Positions 1 through 14,385 are shown, counted from the stretch's first letter. The stretch: 15,729 nucleotides of DNA from Conidiobolus incongruus B7586 (GCA_000697335.1 JNEM01011421.1:1-15729), one strand, 5' to 3'. Notes: a model not told the origin generated them from the sequence alone. Numbers and translations are program-made.

Positions 1-950
1 TTATAATATAATTATTATAAAAATAGAAAAACCTTGTTTATTAAAAAAAAGAATGATATCTATATTAAATTTAATATAAAAATATTTTTATCTAATTAAA
101 ATAATTAGTCCTATTATTATATACAAATTATTAATAATAATTGAATTAATTAAAAACTAAATAATAAATTATTAATTTAATTCATTTATATACAAAAAGA
201 AATATAGATTATTTTTAATTAAAAATAATTAGAAAAAGTTATTGTATTTAGTATATTTTACCAGATTATAATCCATATGATTATAAATACTTTAAGTAAT
301 TATAAAATCAACTTAAATAATAATTTCCATAAAAAAATTAATTAGTTTGTAATATATTAAATTTTAGTCCTTAATAAAAAGAATTGTTTTTTAGCTATTA
401 AAAGCTTGCCAAAAATATGGCAAAAAATAAATACTAATAAAAAGAGTATTGATATTATAATATTTTTTTATTTTTATAACCTATATATTAAAATGTTAAT
501 TTATTTTAAATCTCAAAAAAAATCCAATTATTTAAAATTTGGAGTAATAGATTCATGTATTCAATAATATATTGGATCAAAATTGTTTTAGTATATACTA
601 TTAAATAATATATATAAAGTTTTGATTAAATATATTAACCTTGTTTTTTTTTCATTGATTTTGTTGATTTAGCTTTAAAACTAAATGCTTATACATATTT
701 ATTATATATCATTGTTTGATAAAATTGCTGTAGATTACAATTAATAGATTATCTTAATAGATATTTTCAGATTTTTTTTATAGATTATGGAAAATTGGCT
801 CAAATGCTTTAGTATTGAATTAATAAAAATAATTCAAATTCAATAATTTTTCAGGATAATTTAATATTTTAAGAACTTTTTGATAAATTAAATATTTAAT
901 TTTCAAAAATTTGATATGATAATTAGCAAGTTGATTGATAACATGAAATT
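1..950. other. AT-rich spacer, no gene seen
   Basis: No reading frame of convincing length or composition lies on either strand, and no tRNA-like sequence was found. The stretch is almost entirely A and T. The only structured item noticed is a short palindrome at 406-423 (TTGCCA and TGGCAA, six-base arms around a six-base loop), which is too small to interpret. Confidence 0.6.
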
Positions 951-1052
951 TGATGATATTTGACGCATTTTAAACATTTCCCAACTCTAAACTAACTAAT
1001 CACCATTCGACAGAATCTAACAATCTACCAATCATATTCCAATAGTATTCAA

Positions 1053-1061
1053 GACGCGAAA
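1053..1061 (+). promoter_or_regulatory. MCB/SCB/E2F-like site GACGCGAAA, first copy
   Basis: GACGCGAAA stands 231 bases upstream of the SMC3 start codon in otherwise AT-dominated DNA. It joins the ACGCG core of MBF sites to the CGAAA end of SBF sites. In yeasts, G1/S factors of the Swi4/Mbp1/Swi6 type bind such sites, and cohesin genes are typical targets. The site is seen in the sequence; binding is inferred. Confidence 0.45.
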
Positions 1062-1088
1062 ATTTTCAAATTGAATTCATCAATAAAA

Positions 1089-1097
1089 TTTCGCGTC
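1089..1097 (-). promoter_or_regulatory. MCB/SCB/E2F-like site, inverted second copy
   Basis: TTTCGCGTC is the exact reverse complement of the GACGCGAAA at 1053-1061, and the match continues for a few A/T bases beyond the core. The copies sit 27 bases apart, 195 bases before the SMC3 ATG. A partial relative, TGACGC, is at 961-966. A paired, inverted layout suggests cooperative or bidirectional binding by a G1/S regulator; this is inference. Confidence 0.45.
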
Positions 1098-1291
1098 AAT
1101 CCAAAAAAAATAATGACTTCATCATTATTATATTACTTTTACTTGATTTTGAATTGTTATTAAACTTTTTTAATTGTAATATTGTTGAGAAAGATAGAAA
1201 AATATTAGTTTTTTATAAAAATATTCAATTATTGATTATAACTGGTTTTCAAAATTATTTTATCAATACCTTGATTTATATCTAATAAATT

Positions 1292-5669
<4,378 letters not shown>

Positions 5670-7549
5670 TAAGTCATGAATTTGATATAATAAATTGTCA
5701 TTTTATCTGTAATAATTTCTATATAATTTAATAAATAAAATAAATTATTAAAATATATATTAAATTTTTACTAGATATAAATGAATTTGATTTTGAAAAA
5801 TATAATTGAAATCATTATATTCAACTAAAATATATTAAAATTATTGGTTAAATATAAATAGTTTGGTATTAAAATTATGTTAATTTATTAACTCCATTTG
5901 GTAATTTTAGAGATAATATATACTATTAAATAGAATTTCTAATTAAATATATACAATCCATAAAAATTTAAAAATTACTTATATTGATATTCATTTTTGG
6001 TAATTTAATAAAGTATTCAATTAGATTAATATCTAAAAAATCTTAATTTTATTTATTAATATAAATTATATTATTTTGGAATTATTGAAACTAATGAATT
6101 TATATAACAGAATTTATATTGTGATAATAATAAGTATTATACCACAACAGATAAAATATTATTTATTTTTATTTTATTTACTTTAAGAATTTTAATATAT
6201 TGAAAAATATAGATTATTTACAATCAAAATTTCCAAACTTTTTCAATTTAATTGCATAATAACAAATTAGGGATTGGACATTAGATATCCTGAAAAACTA
6301 TAATTAATTTCCAATATATAGATATAATGGAATTTAAACTTGAATATCATAATCATAATTCATTGTTATGAATATAAATGCAAATTCATCATTATTGAAT
6401 ATTAATTTTTAATTAAACATTTTACTAGTAAACTTTATTAATTCAAATTTGATAAAATTCAATTTTATTAATTTATGACTTAAATACTTTTTGAAAATTC
6501 TGTATATTAGTAATTCTTAAATTTATTTTTCAATTTATTAATTAAATAACTGATTTTAGCTTAAAATTAACTAAATTGTTATTTTTGATAATTTCATTCA
6601 ATATTAGTTGTTTTTTTAAAAAATCATTGGTTGTAGATTGAGGTATGTATAACTTCAAGTTGGACCTTGAACTATTATTTTATCATTTACCAGAAAACGG
6701 TTAAATATTTAATGACTTTCAAACAATATGTTATTCAATATATTATATTAAATGACGTTGAATTGAATATAAAAACTATAATTAATACGAATTGTATATT
6801 ATGAGTATTATTTATATATATTTAATATTGGAAGTATATAAAATATCCAAATTTTAATAATTACATAAAAGATTATAAACTAATTCACTGTCAAAAAAAT
6901 TAGTTAATATTATATAATTTTTATAATTTTCATTATTTTCAGAATCTAATTAAACTATATTTAAAATTTATGACAATAGTATTAGAAAAAGAGTTTATGA
7001 ACTGAATGCAATTAATTATTAATTACATGATATGTACATGATTATAATATATTCAATATTCATAGTATCAAATCAAATATTTATTAATATTTAGACAATT
7101 GGAACATAATATTATTAAATTAGCTAATAATGATAAAAAATGTGTTTGAATATATTATTAATATTTATTGTAAGATCAAGTTATAAAATCAAATATTATT
7201 TGAAATAATTTAAATTTTTTAATATAGTATTTCAATTAAAATATTAGATAATCATCAATTGTTAATTTACCCAAAAAGATAATACTTGTTTCCAAATAAA
7301 TAAATTGATTACTAACAATCCAACAATTATTATCAACTATATTAATCTTATCAATTCGATACTTTGTCCAAATTGAGTTACCCAAAGCCCAATTGACTGG
7401 TCACATCATCTTCAATTACTAATATAATTTCCCATAAAGTTCGCACATTTATTAAATATATTTAAACATGGTTAATCAACATGTCCTCATTATAATTATA
7501 TTAAATTCTGTTTAATATTTAGATAATTAGAATAATATAACATTAAAAG
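5670..7549. other. AT-rich spacer between SMC3 and riboflavin kinase
   Basis: No credible gene is seen on either strand. Overlapping AATAAA-type poly(A) signals lie near 5730-5744, about 60-75 bases after the SMC3 stop, and probably end its transcript. The last 230 bases (about 7320-7549) are slightly richer in G and C, with several CCCA-type runs, and probably hold the promoter of the next gene; no specific element could be assigned. Confidence 0.55.
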
Positions 7550-8204
7550 ATGACTGAATCGAGGCCTTCCGTCGATAATGTAGAATTAGTAAAGGATCCT
7601 TTCCCCGTTTACTTACGCGGTAAAGTGGTGAAAGGGTTCGGTAGAGGTAGTAAAGAGTTAAATATACCTACAGGTAAACCCCAGTATCATTCCTAAAATT
7701 ACTAACATTGCTGATACTTTTCAATTAGCAAACTATCCTTCAGAAGTTATCAGAGAACAATTTTTAAACAAGTTGGACTTGGGTATCTATTACGGTTTTG
7801 CCAAAGTCTCAGGACTGAAGGAAGGTGTCCTCCCTATGGTGATGTCAGTAGGTTGGAACCCTTATTACAAAAATACTGAAAAGTCAGCTGTAAGTTTACA
7901 TATTTCAAAATATTAATATATTATGTCATTTATTTATAAATATAGGAAGTTCACATCATTCACGAATTTGATCAAGATTTTTATGATCACGAATTATCGA
8001 CAGTAGTTTTGGGGTATATAAGACCCGAAAAGAGTTACGAATCTTTAGGTATATTATATATTAATATTTTAACCAATTTATAGATATTAATATCTGTATT
8101 TAGATGCTCTTATCAAAGATATTCAATTTGATATTCAATTCGCACTCAATAGTTTAAAGTTACCTATTTTTCAACCATATTTGGAAGATCAATTCTTTAA
8201 TTAA
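7550..8204 (+). CDS. FMN1: Riboflavin kinase (4 exons, 162 aa)
   Basis: Riboflavin kinase transfers a phosphate from ATP to riboflavin to make FMN, the first step to FMN and FAD cofactors. Exons are 7550-7673, 7729-7889, 7946-8048 and 8104-8204; the three GT-AG introns are 55-56 nt and all junctions keep frame. The single-domain protein shows the family markers in order: a G-rich stretch [15 protein letters not shown] with the Mg/ATP-binding PTAN at residues 40-43, GIYYGFAKV, then [19 protein letters not shown] with the expected catalytic Glu at about residue 96, and [16 protein letters not shown] near the C terminus. Length matches the eukaryotic stand-alone enzyme (human about 155 aa); there is no FAD synthetase or phosphatase domain. 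The start is the first ATG of the exon and leaves a usual short N-terminal extension. Fungal orthologues are called FMN1 (RFK in animals). Confidence 0.95.
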
Positions 8205-8262
8205 AATACTAACAATTTAATTATATAATAATTTAATTTTATATATCTTTTAATTTTATTTG

Positions 8263-8265
<3 letters not shown>

Positions 8266-8329
<64 letters not shown>
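8266..8329. repeat. ATT/TTA trinucleotide microsatellite
   Basis: About 21 uninterrupted TTA units lie 60 bases after the riboflavin kinase stop codon, probably in or just past its 3' UTR. Perfect repetition suggests recent slippage, so length may vary between strains. Confidence 0.95.
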
Positions 8330-8333
<4 letters not shown>

Positions 8334-8421
8334 TTTATAACTTTAAGGTTATTAATTTATTCAATTTCATTTTTCCAAATTTGGAAATTGACTTAAATTA
8401 ATCAATTTGAATTGTAAGTGG

Positions 8422-8534
8422 ATACAAAATTCCGAGTTTTAAACCAAATTTAAATTTTTATATACTATTCAAATATATGATTTATTTATAAATTCAAGCT
8501 GATTTAAAAAGAGATAAGACTTGAAATTTTGTAT
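8422..8534. repeat. 113-bp element with 20-bp inverted ends
   Basis: The left arm at 8422-8441 starts ATACAAAATTCC and the right arm at 8515-8534 is its reverse complement at 17 of 20 positions. The differing bases are all transitions. The 73-base interior is AT-rich and non-coding. Size and shape fit a decayed MITE or a large hairpin, but no target-site duplication is visible at the ends, so the class is open. Confidence 0.35.
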
Positions 8535-8546
8535 AAAAATACTAAT

Positions 8547-8565
8547 ATGAGATGATTTATCTCAT
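8547..8565. repeat. Perfect 7-bp hairpin
   Basis: ATGAGAT, a five-base loop GATTT, then ATCTCAT. It lies 12 bases beyond the inverted-repeat element. No role can be assigned, and arms of this length can arise by chance. Confidence 0.3.
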
Positions 8566-8637
8566 TGATATTTAATATTTTGGCTAATTTTTAATTAATT
8601 TTGAATTAATATTAAATATGAAATTTGTTATATATGC

Positions 8638-8641
<4 letters not shown>

Positions 8642-8671
<30 letters not shown>
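8642..8671. repeat. TA dinucleotide tract
   Basis: About 15 perfect TA units in the spacer after riboflavin kinase; simple microsatellite. Confidence 0.9.
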
Positions 8672-8672
<1 letters not shown>

Positions 8673-10734
8673 ATCGAGTAGAAAATAATTATTTCATCAT
8701 TTTCAATATCACCACTATCCATTAGCAACGTAAATTTCATTACATATTTACTCACCATTGTAATCTACCCCTACTTTTCGACTCAAACATCTGGCCCCAC
8801 TTTATATATATATTTATCACCAATAATTTCTAGTTATACCAATTCAATTATATGTATTTACATTATTATACCACTATTACAATATGTTATTTATTTTATT
8901 TACTCAGTTTACTTACTATAATAATTATCAAGTAAAATTCAAATATTATTAGATGAATTACCTCAAATTCTATAGTTAACATTTTCAATTACATTCTAAT
9001 AATAAAATATAGTACAAATTTCAAAATAGGATATTATTTTTGATTATATTATCTGTAGTAATAATTTTGTATCTATATTATTATTATGCAATTCAAAATT
9101 AATATCTAATATAATGTAAATTACGAAAATAGTTTCTTATCAAATGTTTTATATTCAATTTTGGAATTATGAATTATTGACAATATTTTATACTATCTTT
9201 GATTCTTTCTATCAATTTATTAAATTTTTCAGATTTATTAGAAGAATCACAACTTTTATGTTATACTATAGCTTGGGCAGTTATTGTGAGATTAACGCAC
9301 TATTTTATTGCTATTATGTTAACTAAATTATTGATATTTTTGAAAGCAATATTCTATTGAATATTGTATGATCAGAATTGAGATATTTTATATATTATTT
9401 TTCTATTATATAATAAATGGAATAACTAGGTTTATTAAATTATTAATTAAATTATTTATTATATATTTTATTGTTTTATATTACTACTTTAGTAAATTAT
9501 TTAATTTGCAATATCTTAATATATTTAAATTAATGTAATTAATTAGCTAAACAATTTTGATATAACACAATACTCACCAATGATTGTAAATCAACTTATA
9601 TTAATAATTATATCTTAAAACTTCCTAATTTATACTGTTTTCTAACTCCAATTTTCAAATCGTTATATACAATCTAAATAATACTAATCAAGGTCTGAAA
9701 GTTCAAAAATTTTATGAAATTAAATATATTTATTATTCTTAAAGGAATTTGTAATAAAAAAAATATTATCATTTTGACTATGACATCACATATTATAACA
9801 TATACAGACTTTTATAATTAATTCAGCTATTTAATATATATTTTTGATTACTAATTCATAATCATATATTTTGAAAGTTCAATTATAATGATACTCAATA
9901 GAATATTATATTCTAATCCTAAACAGTCAAAGTTGATCCATATTATTTATGTCATATGATAATTATGATTTCAAATAATTTTTAGTGAAACTAGTTTTAA
10001 TTAATAATCCTTGTTAAAGAATTAATCTATTTACCATCAGGTTGTCGTTTTTAATATTATATTTTAATATTAGATATTATAATATTGAGCATATAATAAT
10101 TTGGATATGATTATAAGCTTAGATGATATCAATAATTCATTTTTCATCTAGAATTAATTGGATGTTGTTGGGATACAGAACTAATACTAATACACTATAT
10201 AAATTAAAATTTTAGTTCAATAATATTTGTACTTGCTTATTTCTAACAAACTAATTACCAATTAATTAATAGAATTAGAAAAAAATTCAGTTTTGAAAAG
10301 ATATCTAGTAGATGTTGATATTTTAAATAATATGTATCAAATTTATAATTTTTGTTTATTTTTTAGTCAATTTAAAATGGAGTATAATAAATTATAAAAA
10401 AATATTCTCAAGCTTAAATAAAACCTACTAAATATTTGATCGATAACTGAAAAAAAATTAAGATCAAAATATTATTTTTACGGATTTAAAACTAATGATA
10501 AGTGTACCCTTTAAGCTGGATTTACCACAATATGAACTCCTAAAATCTAATACACCACCATCAATCGAATTTAATATTAATACAAATATCAAATACCATA
10601 AAATCATTGGTTGATAGTTTAAAATTTATTAGTGGTTAATTTAATTGAACTAGAATCCGAATTTACTCAATTCAGAGTGATTCATTTTAAGTTGATCGAC
10701 ATTATGAATTTTCCCCCCAAAACCAACTCAGTAG

Positions 10735-10742
10735 TATAAATA
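10735..10742 (+). promoter_or_regulatory. TATA box of the membrane-protein gene
   Basis: TATAAATA lies 82 bases before the ATG at 10824, a usual spacing in fungi with a short 5' UTR. A C-rich stretch (six C in a row near 10713-10718) stands just upstream and could be an activator site; that part is speculation. Confidence 0.5.
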
Positions 10743-10823
10743 AGCATCCATTCTTATTATAAAGAAATTTTTAATAGGTTTGATTTGGAGTAGTATGAAT
10801 ATCTATTAAAATAATCTTCAACT

Positions 10824-11714
10824 ATGAGGACTATTTATACAAGATATTTCAATCTAATCATATTTATGACCGTATTTGCGATCGATTTCTTCGGTTTATT
10901 TTTGCCAGTTGGTTTACAGTTTGAAACAACTGTTCACGTTTATAATACCTCAGCATATATCCATTTAATATGGGTTATTCTATTTTTCCTCACGCTAGCA
11001 TTTTTGGTTTTTCAACTTGTTACCTTTACTCTCAGTTTTAAATATATTAATCGTGGTATTACTCCATTTTTTACTCCTGTATGTTTGTCAACTGTTGGTC
11101 TTGTATTTTCTCAAGCTTACATTTCAGATAGTATCCGCTGGGTCGCCCTGGTATTTTATTACATGATATTAGTATGCACGGTGGTGATGTATATATTGAC
11201 TCAAAAATTTTATAATGAACAAAGTCGTCCTGAAAATTGGTTTAAATTTAAGCATTATATCTTTGGTAGGGCTTGGCTCTCGGTGCAATTGCCCTGGTTT
11301 TTATTCTTGACTATTCGGGATACCTTCAACGTTTTCGTTAATGAACCTATGCAGTGGCATATGATTGCGGCTGCTGTGTCTTTAGCTGTGATCAATACCT
11401 TCATCGCTATATTGGCAATGATCAAGTATCGTGACGTGATCTTTGGAATGACCACCATTTGGGTATTCGTTTGGGTGACCATTGGAGCATTTGGACCATT
11501 TGACTATTCTACTAACCCCAACTGGCCCATACTTCTGAGTTCATTCATTTGTGGAGCTTTTATTTTAATTGTCACAGTTTCTACATTTGTCATGATTCTA
11601 ATTGATTGTTTCCTCAAAAACTCTAAATCTACTCGGAATAGTAGATTATCGCAGTCTGAACCTTCTGCTACAGGCTTCATTGACGACACCTTTAACGATA
11701 CCAAGCCGGAGTGA
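10824..11714 (+). CDS. Intronless multi-pass membrane protein of unknown function (296 aa)
   Basis: Not recognised with confidence. The frame is open for 296 codons from the first ATG after a good TATA box. Hydrophobic segments near residues 10-31, 45-72, 82-100, 104-126, 149-171, 179-201, 205-224 and 234-264 suggest eight membrane spans, so both ends should face the same side. The tail from 265 is hydrophilic and Ser/Asp-rich and may be a phosphorylated cytosolic tail. Aromatic and Trp residues are frequent (for example LPWFLFL near 157, TTIWVFVW near 210), which weakly recalls TspO/MBR-like or fungal DUF1774-type proteins; this is only an impression. Unlike the other confident genes here it has no intron, though a GTGAGT donor overlaps the stop codon and could join to acceptors at 11824 or 11827. 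An AATAAA 32 bases after the stop supports the unspliced ending. Confidence 0.8.
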   Translation: MRTIYTRYFNLIIFMTVFAIDFFGLFLPVGLQFETTVHVYNTSAYIHLIWVILFFLTLAFLVFQLVTFTLSFKYINRGITPFFTPVCLSTVGLVFSQAYISDSIRWVALVFYYMILVCTVVMYILTQKFYNEQSRPENWFKFKHYIFGRAWLSVQLPWFLFLTIRDTFNVFVNEPMQWHMIAAAVSLAVINTFIAILAMIKYRDVIFGMTTIWVFVWVTIGAFGPFDYSTNPNWPILLSSFICGAFILIVTVSTFVMILIDCFLKNSKSTRNSRLSQSEPSATGFIDDTFNDTKPE

Positions 11715-11745
11715 GTTGCCTAGTATTTATCACTATTGCATTTTT

Positions 11746-11751
11746 AATAAA
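11746..11751 (+). terminator. Poly(A) signal AATAAA
   Basis: AATAAA lies 32 bases after the TGA at 11712-11714 and is followed by a T-rich stretch, a plausible 3' end for the membrane-protein transcript. Confidence 0.5.
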
Positions 11752-12941
11752 GTTTTCAATTTATATTTTAATTTTAATTTTATTTTCTTATGATTATTTT
11801 GAATCATTTCATTAATTTTTGCAGCAGGTTTCTAAGATGGAGGCTTAAAATAGTCATATTTTAAATGTCATTTTCCTCACAATTTCATTTGCATAATGGC
11901 ATGTCAAGCTTCAATATATGCTTTAAGAATTTAGCTTTGATTTTGCATTCTTAATCTCTGACTTATCTCATTCAAACAGTTACATGTTTATTTATTATTT
12001 CAATATTGTTCTAGAATTAAAGGTAATGATTAAAATCAAATAGTAAACTCACTGATTAATACTCATATTACAGCATCACAGTATCAGAAAGGTAATGATC
12101 CGAAAGTCAGAGTGAAATTAATGATATATTAATTGGGGTAAACCAATTATTCCAGCATACTCCTTAACAACATAAAAATATTTAGCTAAGATTTGTAATG
12201 GAACAAATTCCTAGATATGGATAATCTAGAATAGATCGTCTTTCGAATTTTGACCTAATACTAATTCAAGTCAATACATTGGGAAATGTTTAAAGGTTAT
12301 AAATTGTCAAATTTTCGATTTGATAAATTTTACAGGAAAACATTCTATTAGTTTAATTATAAGTTCATTTTATATTAAATTTATGTTTTTTCTCATATTT
12401 TTGAATATTTTTTTAATTAATTTGAAATTAATTAAATTTAGAGTCACAAATTCAAATTCTTTGAGAAATTTAATAGTTTTTTATTCTGAATTAAGTATTA
12501 TAATATTTTTAAAAATTAATATAATCGAATAATATCCGATTAAATATTTAAAACCTCTGTAATTATATGAAAATAATTAATAAAATTATTAAAATAAACA
12601 TTTATAATCTGATCTAATTAATACAATTAAACAAACATAATTTATTAATTTTTTATTTATATATTTTTATTTGATTAATTTTGAAATATTTTTTAAAAAA
12701 ATTATCTTATTAATTTAACAAATTCCCATAAAATTTAATTTCACATAAAAGCTAGTCCTAAAAATATTAATTTCCACTTGTCAGTTGTTTTAGATTCAAT
12801 CTAAAACCTTGAAAATAGCCAAAATTTACAGAATATACTTTTACATTGTATTATAAATTAAACTCTTTTAAATATTATTTAAATATAAATATACATACAC
12901 ATACACATATATTTATAAAAAACTATCAATAATTAATTAAA
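11752..12941. other. Spacer with intron-like segments but no clear gene
   Basis: The first half (about 11820-12260) is less AT-biased than other spacers and carries good splice signals, for example GTAATG at 12023 with an ACAG acceptor at 12073, yet no frame across them reads as protein. The open frame at 12320-12532 is low-complexity and hydrophobic and is taken as chance. The last 100 bases hold CA-rich and TATA-like sequence just before the RING gene and are its likely promoter. Confidence 0.5.
12019..12099. repeat. 12-bp direct repeat at two candidate splice donors
   Basis: AAAGGTAATGAT occurs at 12019-12030 and again at 12088-12099, 69 bases apart. In both copies the GT would be an AAAG/GTAATG donor. 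Confidence 0.5.
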
Positions 12942-13894
12942 ATGGATCCCAATTTAGTTCAATGTTTCAATAATCATTTAGTAATTATCAAAGATATTTT
13001 AAACGAATTCGAAGTTCAGAAGAAACAATTTAAGAGAGAAGATTTGGTGGAAACTTGGTTATTACAATTTAATTTGTTGATTAGTGATATTCAAAGTGAA
13101 ATTATTAGAGAGTAATATTAGTTTTATTTAATTGATTATTTCACCAATTTATTAACTTTACTTTATAGTACAAGTTTTACAAATTTGAATTCTATTTCAA
13201 AGTTGACGAATTCTATTGTTACCGATAATACCACAATTAATAGCGAAGATATTCAGAGAGATGAAAATAATAAACCAGTCGACTGTTCAATTTGTCATGA
13301 AGAAGTCATACCAAATGCTCAAGCTACCGCTTCCACTCAATGTAAACATCAATTTCATTTATCGTGCATAGGCAATTGGTTTAATCATTCAGGTACCATT
13401 ATTTTCTTGTATATTTTTTATATTACAAATAATTAGAATGTATTTCATTTTAAAATAAAATATGAATCTAATACATTATCAATTAGGGTCAATGGAATGT
13501 CCAAACTGTAGACAGAATCAATCCGGTAAACCTGGTTATTGGGAATTTGCTAAAGGTATAATGCTTCATAATAGTCAAATCTATAGTTTATTCATACATG
13601 ATTTTAGAAGCGAACGATAACTTGGATTACAGCTATGATCTATCGGAAGAAGATGACGATGAAGAAGATGACGATGACGACGACGATGACGATGACGATG
13701 ACGAAGAGGGGGAAGAAGATGAAGAGGATTCTAATGACTGGACAACTGAAGAATCAACAATTGACTCGATGGACGATGACTCAGATCAAATTTCTAGCAT
13801 GGATGATAGTGAACATAGAAGCGAAGACAACGACAGTAATAGCTCTAGAAGTGAACATCTGTATAATTCCTATATAAATTTTTGGATTTCGTAG
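12942..13894 (+). CDS. RING-H2 finger protein with acidic tail, probable E3 ubiquitin ligase (4 exons, 249 aa)
   Basis: Exons are 12942-13111, 13169-13392, 13487-13555 and 13608-13894; introns of 57, 94 and 52 nt are GT-AG and keep frame. The start is the first ATG after a TATA-like stretch, in a good A-rich context. The N-terminal 60 residues are charged and probably helical. A C3H2C3 RING is complete only after splicing: C96, C99, C115, H117, H120, C123 (exon 2) and C136, C139 (exon 3). Such fingers bind two zinc ions and usually recruit a ubiquitin-charged E2. After the finger comes a very acidic stretch (residues 168-195, 27 of 28 acidic, with 12 Asp in a row), then a Ser/Asp-rich tail with many possible casein-kinase-2 sites. 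The family member cannot be named, and no membrane span is seen. The acidic tail may bind histones or other basic partners; that is inference. Confidence 0.85.
13662..13703 (+). repeat. GAY-codon repeat encoding poly-acidic tract
   Basis: A run of GAT/GAC codons with a few GAA/GAG forms the core of the acidic segment of the RING protein. Mixed synonymous codons argue that the acidic protein sequence is selected rather than being a fresh DNA slippage product. Confidence 0.7.
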
Positions 13895-14007
13895 ATTTAC
13901 GAAACTCTAATTAAACACCTTAGCTACTAATTGTACGTTGATATGGTAACTTATTTTACCCTCATCTAATTGTTTATTAAATATGATCCCTCAGTATATA
14001 TAGCAAA

Positions 14008-14385
14008 ATGGAATCACGCCATTGGAAAATCTATCAATTCAACAAACATACACCATTTATCATCAAAAAACAATCAATAACCTCTCTCTCTTCAATCACT
14101 TATTTTTCTGAGAACAACCATATACAACTCCGAGGTAAATCTCAATAATATCAAGAAAACACCTTCTCCATCCATATATTTTACCTCGCCATAATATCTC
14201 CTTAGTTAATAACTGATGTGATACTACCAAAATTTAATTATTTGATTTTTTGAATAAATTAATTTTAAATATTATTTTTTACAGCTACATTAAATATTTT
14301 TGATTCGACACAACTTGACATGTTTAAAAATCAAAACCAATACAATGACCACTATATTTTTAAAATAAATCTTTTTATCATTTAA
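14008..14385 (+). pseudogene. Possible truncated gene or gene remnant with a Vps11-like start
   Basis: A TATATA-type box just upstream and a good start context (AAAATGG) precede an open stretch that is richer in C than its surroundings. It begins MESRHWKIYQF and runs about 42 codons to a GTAAAT donor at 14135. The next in-frame acceptor is ACAG at 14284, giving a possible second exon 14285-14385 and a 75-aa product; without splicing the frame ends after 46 residues. The W-x-x-(Y/F)-x-F start followed by a hydrophobic beta-like segment recalls, from memory and weakly, the N terminus of the vacuolar-sorting subunit Vps11 (Pep5), a protein of about 1000 aa. If so, this is only a 5' fragment. The implied intron of 150 nt is much longer than the local norm. 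It could also be an unrelated small gene or chance. Confidence 0.25.

Larger units (their letters stand above)
8330..10730. other. Long AT-rich spacer
   Basis: No supported gene lies in these 2.4 kb. The small open frame at 9144-9326 is a run of hydrophobic codons typical of AT-rich chance frames and has no recognisable homology. A somewhat GC-richer island at 8700-8810 was inspected on both strands without finding a coding exon. The stretch also holds an inverted-repeat element (8422-8534), a small hairpin and a TA tract, listed separately. Confidence 0.55.

Noticed and set aside
406-423. Short palindrome TTGCCA/TGGCAA
   Set aside because: Six-base arms are expected by chance in a window of this size; no neighbouring gene gives it a role.
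8700-8815. GC-richer island with a TATA-like run and an ATG followed by GTGAGT on the - strand (8750-8758)
   Set aside because: The best acceptor gives a stop after two codons, and no downstream exon on the - strand reads as protein. A stray promoter remains possible but is unsupported.
9144-9326. Open frame of 60 codons, rich in Phe, Tyr and Ile
   Set aside because: Composition is what random AT-rich DNA gives; no motif, no promoter signal and no change of base composition at its ends.
11255-11793. Frames on the - strand and in another + frame over the membrane-protein gene
   Set aside because: Shadow frames of a long, well-supported coding sequence.
12320-12532. Open frame of 70 codons with hydrophobic runs
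   Set aside because: Low-complexity Ile/Leu/Phe/Asn codons in AT-rich DNA; no recognisable family and no gene-like GC rise.
13635-13877. Second + frame over the acidic tail of the RING gene, reading Met/Thr/Lys repeats
   Set aside because: A frame-shifted reading of the GAY repeat; the acidic frame is joined in phase to the RING exons.
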